From positions 1 through 9,578 of the forward strand of contig MU158598.1 in the NCBI GenBank assembly GCA_015711895.1: DNA of 9,578 nucleotides, given 5' to 3'. This DNA is from Candidatus Solincola tengchongensis (GTDB taxonomy: Bacteria > Actinomycetota > Geothermincolia > Geothermincolales > RBG-13-55-18). The translations under genes and the position numbers were made by a program. Positions 1-4,972 of the stretch are shown one piece after another. Below the pieces are notes generated by a model that ran no database searches, was not told the DNA's origin, and saw nothing but the letters and a program-made list of their open reading frames with translations. Every line of letters begins with the position of its first letter. Position 1 is the first letter of the stretch.

Positions 1-129
1 GTCCAGGGGGACGTCGCAGCGGACCTCATCTCGCAGCCGTTCCTGGAGTATACGAGCCTCGGCCACACTGACCTTCAGGGAATGGCGCGGCGTAATGCGC
101 CTTTCACTTTTCTTGGGGGGATTTCCCAT
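1..129 (-). CDS. nfi: Probable endonuclease V, N-terminal part (runs off left edge)
   Basis: The visible 43 residues read leftward off the window. Their centre, SLKVSVAEARILQERLRDEV, fits the first helix of endonuclease V (pattern: conserved S/T, EA, then LQ..LR..V before the core domain). Endonuclease V cuts the second phosphodiester bond 3' of deoxyinosine, starting repair of deaminated adenine. The catalytic Asp and Glu residues lie beyond the window, so the assignment rests on the N-terminus only. I prefer the ATG at 129 because GAGG lies 5 nt upstream of it; an in-frame ATG at 147 has no ribosome binding site and would add six residues. The extreme N-terminus (GNPPKKSERR) is basic and probably unstructured. 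The gene points away from the repeat region behind it. Other helical DNA-binding proteins could share so short a segment. Confidence 0.5.
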   Translation of the reverse strand, partial: MGNPPKKSERRITPRHSLKVSVAEARILQERLRDEVRCDVPLD

Positions 130-300
130 TTTTACCTCGTCGTCCATCTGAGCGACCAAAGGAACGGATGCATTCCTACCCTTTTTGGCGTCTCGCGTAC
201 CCGTCCTCCTCACCGGCCCTTCGTAGCGGAAGCCACATGAGCCTCGATGGCGTTCTCGATCGCCTTCTGAAAAACCACTGGGGTCTTTGCCGGACTTCTC

Positions 301-640
301 CCCCTCCCCAAAAGGCAACCGCATTTCCATCAACGGACAAGGCCTTTCGGAACCCGAGAAGGGCTCCCGACCGAGTTTGAGGCCCGTACCGATTTCTCGG
401 CTGTCCCTGTCCTCTCTTCCCCCCTCCCCAAAAGGCAACCGCATTTCCATCAACGGACAAGGCCTTTCGGAACCCGAGAAGGGCTCCCGACCGAGTTTGA
501 GGCCCGTACCGATTTCTCGGCTGTCCCTGTCCTCTCTTCCCCCCTCCCCAAAAGGCATCCGCATTTCCATTAACGGACAAGGCCTTTCGAATCCGAGAAG
601 GGCTCCTGACCGAGTTTGAGGCCCTCATGCTTTTTCTCGG
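301..640. repeat. 120-bp tandem repeat, two identical copies plus a diverged partial copy
   Basis: Positions 301-420 and 421-540 are identical base for base. A third copy from 541 matches to about 624 with scattered C/T changes, one A/T change and a single-base deletion, then keeps only a TTTCTCGG box. Each unit contains the arm CCGAGAA (354-360, 474-480, 593-599) and the complementary arm TTCTCGG (394-400, 514-520, 634-640), with GGGC/GCCC inside. The unit length is divisible by three, so long frames stay open on both strands. The single-base deletion in copy 3, and open frames on both strands with no ribosome binding site, favour a non-coding element. The repeat fills most of the 606-bp gene-free stretch between the probable endonuclease V gene and comFB. 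The units are contiguous, so this is not a CRISPR array. Confidence 0.9.
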
Positions 641-717
641 ATTTATGGGTTTCTCGGATGCCGCGGCTGCGGTACGCCGTTTCCCCCTGAGCCCGTGGGC
701 ATCGCCGCCCGGCTCGC

Positions 718-751
718 CCCGGGATGCGGCAGCAAAACCGTGCGTCCCGGG
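718..751 (-). terminator. GC hairpin just behind comFB, no U-tract
   Basis: CCCGGGA (718-724) and TCCCGGG (745-751) are perfect inverted arms around a 20-nt interior whose outer bases pair further. The element begins three bases after the comFB stop codon on the minus strand. No T-run follows it in either direction, so it is either a U-less terminator-like stem or a 3'-end stabiliser. Its role is inferred from position. Confidence 0.4.
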
Positions 752-753
752 TT

Positions 754-1026
754 CTATTCCTGGTCGTGGCGGGGGTTTTTCCTCACCACCTTCATGGCGT
801 TGGTGACCGCCACGGTGACGTCGGCCTTGAACTGGCTCTCCAGCTCGTTGACCTTGGTGTAGACATAACCCTTGTCGGTGACCACATACTTGGGGGGCAG
901 ATGGTTGAGGGCCAGCGCCTTGATGTCCATCCTGCATCGCTCGCATTTACAGACGTCGTCCCGGCGGGAAAGTATTTCCTCCAGGGTCGTATCGACGACC
1001 TCCTCCATATAGTTCTTAAAGAGCAC
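754..1026 (-). CDS. ComFB-family protein
   Basis: A 90-residue protein matching the late competence protein ComFB family: N-terminal helix NYMEEVVDTTLEEIL, a cysteine cluster C26-K-C28-E-R-C31 with D34, then IKALALNHLPPKYVV and a GYVYTKV strand, and a helical tail. Family length is about 80 to 100 residues, so it looks complete. ComFB was named from the Bacillus comF operon; some cyanobacterial members are reported to bind c-di-GMP. Whether this one does is unknown. The start is GTG at 1026, chosen because AAGGAGG (1034-1040) lies 7 nt upstream. The frame stays open upstream to 1692, but that part is antisense-phase noise over the methyltransferase gene. No comFA or comFC lies nearby, so a competence role is not supported by context. 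It has its own promoter-like -10 and a hairpin behind the stop. Confidence 0.85.
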   Translation of the reverse strand: MLFKNYMEEVVDTTLEEILSRRDDVCKCERCRMDIKALALNHLPPKYVVTDKGYVYTKVNELESQFKADVTVAVTNAMKVVRKNPRHDQE

Positions 1027-1062
1027 CTTGGAACCTCCTTGCCGATCTTCCTTTAGATGATA

Positions 1063-1068
1063 GTATAA
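1063..1068 (-). promoter_or_regulatory. Candidate -10 box for comFB
   Basis: TATACT on the minus strand lies 37 nt upstream of the GTG start, leaving room for a short leader with the AAGGAGG site. No good -35 hexamer is present at 16-18 bp spacing; TTCGAG at 19 bp is the nearest. This is support for an independent comFB transcript, not proof. Confidence 0.35.
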
Positions 1069-1329
1069 CGCTTTTTCGGGCAGTGGCTCGAACTCCTTCA
1101 ACCGTAAGGCGCGATCTCGGTAGAGGAGCCCTTCCCTGAAGGGGACGGCGCAGGCGAGCAGGGCTTGCGCCTTACTGAAGGGAGAGCGTCTCTCCTCCAC
1201 CGCCGGCCGCGAAAGGCAGGGCTGCCTCCGCCCCGTCCGCCCGACCCCGATTTCCGACCTCCATTGGACTACCGCCATGTTCATGCTCCGGCCCTCAAGC
1301 GGAAGCCTCCGGCGGTCGAAACGCGCATC

Positions 1330-1358
1330 GCCGGTTGCGCGGCACAAGCGGTGCCGGC
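1330..1358 (-). terminator. Hairpin directly behind the methyltransferase stop, no U-tract
   Basis: An inner stem GGCAC (1341-1345) / GTGCC (1351-1355) with a 5-nt loop sits inside outer arms GCCGG (1330-1334) / CCGGC (1354-1358), which overlap it and are therefore alternative pairings. It starts at the base next to the stop codon of the minus-strand methyltransferase. No T-run follows. The remaining 1069-1329 stretch up to the comFB promoter holds no gene or motif that I can support. Confidence 0.35.
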
Positions 1359-2213
1359 TCAGTTCGCCCGACCCGGTTTGCAGGCCTCGACCTCGAGGCG
1401 GTAACTGGGAATATGTACCATGCCCTCCGCGTCGGGAGGGCACTCCTCGAGGTAGCGGTCCACCATCCGGTATATGAACTCCTCCCTCTCCTCCTCCGGG
1501 ATTCGGAGGGTGAAGGGAAGCCAGGTGGTACGGATATGCCCGGCCAGGCCTTCCCGGCCGCGAAAAGCGATGGGTCTCTTCACCAGCTCCACCCGCACGG
1601 GCCGCAAACCGGCCTCCGAAAGCCAGGCCCGGTAGTCCTCGGGATCGTGAAACCCGAACCCTCCCGACCAACGGGAGAAATGCTCCCGCCACCTCTTGCT
1701 CATGATAAGCTCCATCAGGATCATCTCCAGCCGCCCCAGCTCCCCTCTCCCCCTCATCCGGAGGTATACCCTTCCGCCAGGCCGAAGGCTGCGCTCGATG
1801 CCGGTGAGAACCGGCCTCTGGTCGGGGATCCAGTGCAGGCAGGCGTTGGAAAAAACAACGTCGAACTCGCCGTTAAAGGGAAGCCGGGAGGCATCCACGA
1901 CCTCCCAGGAAAGGTTGGGATATCTCTCTTTTGGATATCTTTTGCGCGCGAAGTCTATCATCTCGCTGGAGGCATCGATCCCCAAGACCCTGCCTTCCGG
2001 AAGGAGGGAGGAAAGGACGGCGGTGATCTTCCCGTCCCCGCACCCTATGTCCAGGAGATGTTCGTCTCCCCTTATCTCCATCCGCCGGATGAGTTCCAGG
2101 GCGCTCTTCAACTGCGGTATGGAATGGCGACGGTAATCCTCAGGGTCCCACCGCAGCCCGGAGCGTTCTTCTTCGACCCGGCATGTACGATCTCCGCTTC
2201 TCGAGCCTCTCAT
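1359..2213 (-). CDS. Class I SAM-dependent methyltransferase, Tam-like
   Basis: A 284-residue protein with a Rossmann-type SAM-binding core. Motif I is DIGCGDG at residues 55-61, the acidic ribose-binding residue is D80 in VLGIDASSEMI, and motif IV is DVVFSNACLHWI at about 118-129, followed by LRPGGRVYLRM. The N-terminal WDPEDYRRHS...Q and the FSN..LHW motif are typical of the trans-aconitate 2-methyltransferase (Tam)-like group. Family members act on varied small molecules, so the substrate is unknown. The C-terminal third (GFGFHDPEDYRAWLSEAGL onward) is the usual cap region. I prefer the ATG at 2213 because GGAGG (2220-2224) is 6 nt upstream. A GTG at 2231 would add six residues but sits very close to the predicted transcription start. 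The gene is transcribed alone toward comFB, 332 bp away. Confidence 0.8.
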   Translation of the reverse strand: MRGSRSGDRTCRVEEERSGLRWDPEDYRRHSIPQLKSALELIRRMEIRGDEHLLDIGCGDGKITAVLSSLLPEGRVLGIDASSEMIDFARKRYPKERYPNLSWEVVDASRLPFNGEFDVVFSNACLHWIPDQRPVLTGIERSLRPGGRVYLRMRGRGELGRLEMILMELIMSKRWREHFSRWSGGFGFHDPEDYRAWLSEAGLRPVRVELVKRPIAFRGREGLAGHIRTTWLPFTLRIPEEEREEFIYRMVDRYLEECPPDAEGMVHIPSYRLEVEACKPGRAN

Positions 2214-2248
2214 CTCCATCCTCCGTTCCACACTCCGCCTTTTGCCCC

Positions 2249-2277
2249 ATAAAGATACACAAACCCGGCCTCGTCAA
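2249..2277 (-). promoter_or_regulatory. Candidate promoter of the methyltransferase gene
   Basis: On the minus strand a -35-like TTGACG (2272-2277) and a weak -10 CTTTAT (2249-2254) are separated by 17 bp. Transcription would begin near 2242, about 28 nt before the preferred ATG. The -35 is good (5 of 6 to TTGACA); the -10 matches only half of the consensus. Confidence 0.35.
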
Positions 2278-3118
2278 CCATCCCGTCTCACCCCTTTCAA
2301 GTCTAAGGGCCTTCATTCCCCACGCCTCCCGGAAAAGCACCACCTGGCCCCCGAGATCAGCACTATCCGTTTCCTGTCATCGCTCTTGCTCAGCCGGAGT
2401 CATTCCCCGACTCTCCCGCCGCTCACCTTTCCCACCCCGGACAAGCGGTCGTGAAAATCGGTGAGATTCGCCATGGAACATGCGATGACCGCGTTCGCCT
2501 TTAGCAAGCTACGGTCTCCTCTGCCGAACAGGAGCCATGCGTTCACCGTCTTCACTCGTCGCGAGGGCTCCAAAAGACGCTCATAATTCCACGGTTAGAA
2601 CGGACCCGAAGCCGGCTAGCCGAGACGGCCAGCTACCCCTTCGACAAGAGCCCATAACGCGGCGGGTCAAACCGGCATGGACGGTAATATGTGAAACCGG
2701 ACGGACATGTCCTGGACACTCCCCAAGCAATTGACAGGTTTAAGGAGCTCTCGACATGCAGTGGAAGAGACCTTCCCGACTCCCTGATGCAGACCAAACT
2801 CATGGGAAGTACGCTCTTTCGACGGAAATGTGGCGAACATGGAGAAGAAGTTCTGCGGTCGAGGGGCGGACCCCGCTCCCCTCCGAAAAGGAATTTTTTA
2901 AGGAGAACGCCGTCTCGTTTCGTCAGGCACTCCAGGGACCGAAAAGGTAAAGAAGCCGCTCCGCATCCTGGCAAAGCAAGCAAATTCGAAGGAACAAGGG
3001 GGTGATCTTTGCTGGACGAAATCATAACAAGTCCGGCGTCGGAGGCGAAGGCGACAGAAGACTCGGGGGGATGATAACCAGGCTGTTGATGGCGCGCCTG
3101 TCTTACGGGGACCGTAAA
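2278..3118. other. Gene-free stretch between divergent transcription units
   Basis: I see no convincing gene here on either strand. Open frames are short and lack the strong GC third-position bias of the flanking genes. The best-placed one (plus strand 2756-2950, 64 codons) has AAGGAG 8 nt upstream of its ATG and a TTGACA at 2731-2736, but no -10 box, mixed third positions and no family resemblance. The stretch holds the palindrome GGACATGTCC (2703-2712) and a hairpin with a downstream T6 (2861-2899). No tRNA or known riboswitch core was recognised by eye. Confidence 0.6.
2861..2899 (+). terminator. Terminator-like hairpin with distant T6
   Basis: GAGGGG (2861-2866) pairs with CCCCTC (2878-2883), and CGG (2867-2869) with CCG (2873-2875), leaving a 2-nt bulge and a 3-nt loop. 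Six T residues follow at 2894-2899, ten bases after the stem. That spacing is too long for a standard intrinsic terminator. If used, it would insulate the rpsF operon from upstream plus-strand transcription. Confidence 0.3.
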
Positions 3119-3127
3119 TGTTATAAT
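3119..3127 (+). promoter_or_regulatory. Extended -10 promoter of the rpsF operon
   Basis: TGTTATAAT combines a perfect TATAAT (3122-3127) with the TG of an extended -10. The -35 is poor (CTGTCT at 3098-3103, 18 bp spacing), as is common with extended -10 promoters. Transcription should start near 3134, giving a leader of about 65 nt before rpsF. Confidence 0.65.
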
Positions 3128-3132
3128 TTCTT

Positions 3133-3198
3133 CTCGCGCGCGAGGACCGTTCCTGCTCCCGGACGGGCCGGGAGCCGCTCAGACCGGAGGAGGTGATC
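3133..3198 (+). promoter_or_regulatory. Structured rpsF leader with strong ribosome binding site
   Basis: The leader starts with a perfect 12-bp palindrome CTCGCGCGCGAG (3133-3144) at the predicted transcription start. It continues with an 8-bp hairpin, GCTCCCGG (3155-3162) / CCGGGAGC (3168-3175), and ends with GGAGGAGGTGATC directly before the ATG, nearly the full complement of the 16S 3' end. In several bacterial phyla the S6:S18 pair binds a hairpin with a CCG trinucleotide in its own leader and represses translation. A CCG at 3175-3177 flanks the hairpin here, but the paired stem around it is weak, so this assignment is tentative. Confidence 0.4.
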
Positions 3199-3492
3199 AT
3201 GCGCGAGTACGAACTCATGTACATCGCCCGCCCCAACCTGGAGACCGCCCAGTACGAGGCGCTCCAGGAGCGGGTGACCGGCCTCATCGCCCGGGACGGA
3301 GGAGAGCTGACCGGGCTTGAGGTGTGGGGCAAGAGGAAACTGGCCTACCCCATCAAGCACGAGACGGACGGCTACTACGTCATCCTCACCTTCAAAGGCG
3401 GTGAGGCTCTGGTGCAGGAGCTCAACCGGGTGCTGTACATCACCGACGAGATCCTCAGGCACAAGATCTTTCGCCTGGACGTGCGCAAGTAG
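3199..3492 (+). CDS. rpsF: 30S ribosomal protein S6
   Basis: A 97-residue S6, the usual bacterial length. It opens with MREYELMYIARPNLE, the first strand of the S6 ferredoxin-like fold, and has the conserved WGKRKLAYPI at residues 43-52 and the DEILRHKIFRLD end. S6 binds S18 and sits on the platform of the small subunit near 16S helices 22 and 23. The start is the ATG at 3199; an in-frame GTG at 3193 lies inside the ribosome binding site and is not used. It is the first gene of the operon, behind an extended -10 promoter. There is no long acidic C-terminal tail. Confidence 0.98.
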   Translation: MREYELMYIARPNLETAQYEALQERVTGLIARDGGELTGLEVWGKRKLAYPIKHETDGYYVILTFKGGEALVQELNRVLYITDEILRHKIFRLDVRK

Positions 3493-3566
3493 TCACCGGC
3501 GGGACTTGTCACTGCCTCGTCCTACAATCACCTTGTCCGTCGGGAAAGTACGGCAAGGAGGAGATC

Positions 3567-3998
3567 ATGGCCGGATTGAACAGCGTTGTGTTGATAGGGA
3601 ACCTGACCCGCGACCCCGAGCTGAGATACACGCCCAGCGGGGTACCGGTATGCACCCTACGCCTGGCCGTGAGCCGCAACTTCCCCAACCAGCAGGGCGA
3701 GGTGGAGGCGGACTACTTCAACGTCATCGTCTGGCGGAACCAGGCGGAGAAGTGCGCCGAGTACCTCACCAAGGGGCGCCAGGTGGCGGTCACCGGAAGG
3801 CTGCAGAGCCGCAGCTGGGAGGGCGCGGACGGCCAGAAGAGGTCGACCATCGAGATAGTGGCCGACCGCGTGGTCTTCCTCGGACGCAGGGACCGCGCCG
3901 ACGACATGGTCGCCGACCTCACCGAGGTGAGCCTCTCCGAGGACAGCGACCTGGATGCCGACCTGGAGCCCAGGGTGGAGGACGAGGTGGTTTTCTGA
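3567..3998 (+). CDS. ssb: Single-stranded DNA-binding protein
   Basis: A 143-residue SSB. The OB fold covers roughly residues 5-105 with the signature GNLTRDPELRYT at 11-22, CTLRLAVSRNF, ADYFNVIVW and KGRQVAVTGRLQ. It coats single-stranded DNA in replication and repair and recruits partners through its C-terminal tip. The linker is short (about 30 residues) and acidic, without the Gly/Gln-rich stretch of many SSBs. The tip reads EDEVVF: the final Phe and acidic residues are kept, but the usual Pro before Phe is Val. AAGGAGG (3555-3561) precedes the ATG by 5 nt. It lies 74 bp behind rpsF in the classic order rpsF-ssb-rpsR. Confidence 0.97.
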   Translation: MAGLNSVVLIGNLTRDPELRYTPSGVPVCTLRLAVSRNFPNQQGEVEADYFNVIVWRNQAEKCAEYLTKGRQVAVTGRLQSRSWEGADGQKRSTIEIVADRVVFLGRRDRADDMVADLTEVSLSEDSDLDADLEPRVEDEVVF

Positions 3999-4039
3999 TC
4001 CGCGAGGATCTCCCGAGGCACTGAAAAAGCGTCGCGGAT
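3998..4039 (+). repeat. 8-bp inverted repeat between ssb and rpsR
   Basis: ATCCGCGA (3998-4005) and TCGCGGAT (4032-4039) are exact inverted arms around a 26-nt interior. The first arm begins in the ssb stop codon. No T-run follows, so termination is unlikely; a stem affecting mRNA processing or the relative expression of ssb and rpsR is possible. Confidence 0.45.
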
Positions 4040-4081
4040 GGAGTAGAATAACACACGAAAAATCTCATCGGGAGGAGTGGA

Positions 4082-4372
4082 ATGAGTTCCAATCAGAGCA
4101 AGAAATCGTCCTCCAAGGACAAGAAGGCCAAGGAGGGCTACGGCCGCAAACAGCGCAAGAAGGTCTGCTACTTCTGCTCGGAGAAGGTGGATTACATCGA
4201 TTACAAGGACACGAACCTCCTCAAGAAGTTCCTCTCCGAGAAGGGCAAGATACGCCCCCGGCGAGTGACGGGCAACTGCGCCCAGCACCAGAAGCGCCTG
4301 GCCCTGGCCATCAAGAACGCCAGGGAGATGGCCCTCATCCCCTACACCTCGCGCCAGGGGGAGATAAAATAG
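4082..4372 (+). CDS. rpsR: 30S ribosomal protein S18, zinc-binding (C+) form
   Basis: A 96-residue S18 with a Lys/Ser-rich disordered N-terminus, then the core from KKVCYFCSEKV through VDYKDTNLL-type sequence (YIDYKDTNLL), KIRPRRVTG and NAREMALIPYT. Four metal-ligand candidates are present, C29-X2-C32 and C66-X2-H69, marking the zinc-binding C+ type; zinc-free paralogs lose these residues. S18 pairs with S6 on the 30S platform. GGAGG (4071-4075) lies 6 nt before the ATG. The N-terminus before the core is longer than in many S18 proteins. The NAREMAL(I/L)PYT end resembles actinobacterial S18. Confidence 0.97.
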   Translation: MSSNQSKKSSSKDKKAKEGYGRKQRKKVCYFCSEKVDYIDYKDTNLLKKFLSEKGKIRPRRVTGNCAQHQKRLALAIKNAREMALIPYTSRQGEIK

Positions 4373-4473
4373 TAGCCACAGCAGGGAGATGCCTTCCCAT
4401 GCCTTTGATGAGCGGCCGCATGTGCCGCCCCGGATAACGGAGGCCGTGATACATAGGAAGTCGAGGAGCAGCC
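4373..4473 (+). promoter_or_regulatory. Structured spacer ahead of rplI
   Basis: This 101-nt spacer holds two small hairpins: GGGAG/CTTCCC around 4384-4398 (one G-U pair) and GCGGC (4412-4416) / GCCGC (4424-4428). GAGGAG at 4463-4468 is the ribosome binding site of rplI, whose start is the weak codon TTG. Together with the weak start, the stems could lower L9 translation; no protein-binding motif is recognised. Confidence 0.3.
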
Positions 4474-4920
4474 TTGAAAGTCATACTCATCGCCGACGTC
4501 GAAGGTCTGGGTAGCCGCGGGGAGACCGTGGAGGTCAAGGACGGCTACGCCAACAACTACCTCATCCCCAAGGGCCTTGCCGTCCGCCGCACCAAGGGCA
4601 AGGCCAGAGAGGCGGAGCAGCTGGCCAAGGAGAAGATGGCCAAGGCCGACCGGGAGCTGCGCCGGGCGGAGGAGGCCGCCCAGCTCATCTCCGGGAGGAC
4701 CTTCGAGGTTACGGCCAAGGCCGGGGAGGAGGGGAAGCTCTTCGGGACCATAACTCCCAAGGACATCGCGGAGCTGATCAAGAAGGACCTCGACCTGGAG
4801 ATCGACCGCAAGAAGATTCACCTGGACGAACATATCAAGAGCCTGGGTTTCCACGAGGCCCGCGTCAAGCTGCATCCCCAGGTGGAAGCCATAATACACC
4901 TCAAGGTCGTGCCGGAGTGA
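4474..4920 (+). CDS. rplI: 50S ribosomal protein L9
   Basis: A 148-residue L9, the standard length. The N-terminal 23S-binding domain (residues 1 to about 50) shows MKVILIADVEGLGSRGE, VKDGYANNYLIPKGLA and basic RRTKGKA. A charged connecting helix (about 45-75) leads to the C-terminal domain with KLFGTITPKDIAELI and LGFHEARVKLHPQVEA. L9 reaches out from the L1-stalk base of the 50S subunit and helps keep the reading frame. The start codon is TTG at 4474, supported by GAGGAG 5 nt upstream and by exact alignment of the L9 N-terminus; no ATG fits. It follows rpsR directly, with no DUF2232-type gene between. Confidence 0.97.
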   Translation: MKVILIADVEGLGSRGETVEVKDGYANNYLIPKGLAVRRTKGKAREAEQLAKEKMAKADRELRRAEEAAQLISGRTFEVTAKAGEEGKLFGTITPKDIAELIKKDLDLEIDRKKIHLDEHIKSLGFHEARVKLHPQVEAIIHLKVVPE

Positions 4921-4933
4921 GCCGGCTACCGTT

Positions 4934-4950
4934 CCTCTCGACGCGAGGGG
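4934..4950 (+). promoter_or_regulatory. Tight hairpin between rplI and dnaB
   Basis: CCTCTCG (4934-4940) and CGAGGGG (4944-4950) form a 7-bp stem (one G-U pair) with a 3-nt ACG loop, 22 nt before the dnaB start. No T-run follows. It may be a processing or attenuation point that separates ribosomal-protein output from helicase output. Confidence 0.4.
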
Positions 4951-4972
4951 CGGATGGGGGAAAGGGGATGTC

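Noticed and set aside
301..640. CRISPR array
   Set aside because: Units are 120 bp, contiguous and without unique spacers.
718..770. tRNA-like T-arm (CCGGGTTCTATTCCTGG)
   Set aside because: The loop lacks the conserved purine, and no matching acceptor, D or anticodon arm is found within 75 nt upstream. At most a decayed fragment.
176..946. Long minus-strand frame with 40-residue repeats (256 codons)
   Set aside because: Its N-terminal part overlaps comFB in another frame, its repeats simply mirror the 120-bp DNA unit, and an opposite-strand frame is equally open. No ribosome binding site supports it.
1085..1091. GCCACTG, reminiscent of the cobalamin riboswitch core, on the minus strand before comFB
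   Set aside because: Only a 7-base match, without the B12 box or surrounding helices, and it lies upstream of the -10 box, so it would not be in the comFB transcript.
1027..1692. N-terminal extension of the comFB frame
   Set aside because: It overlaps the methyltransferase gene on the same strand in another frame and has low-complexity Arg/Gly/Pro composition. The strong AAGGAGG site fixes the GTG at 1026.
1335..2252. Long plus-strand frame opposite the methyltransferase gene
   Set aside because: The minus strand encodes clear SAM-binding motifs over the same bases; the plus frame is Pro/Gly-rich antisense noise.
3040..3065. AGTCCGG and ACAGAAG resembling RNase P RNA signatures
   Set aside because: Too short, wrong spacing, and none of the other conserved RNase P blocks is present.
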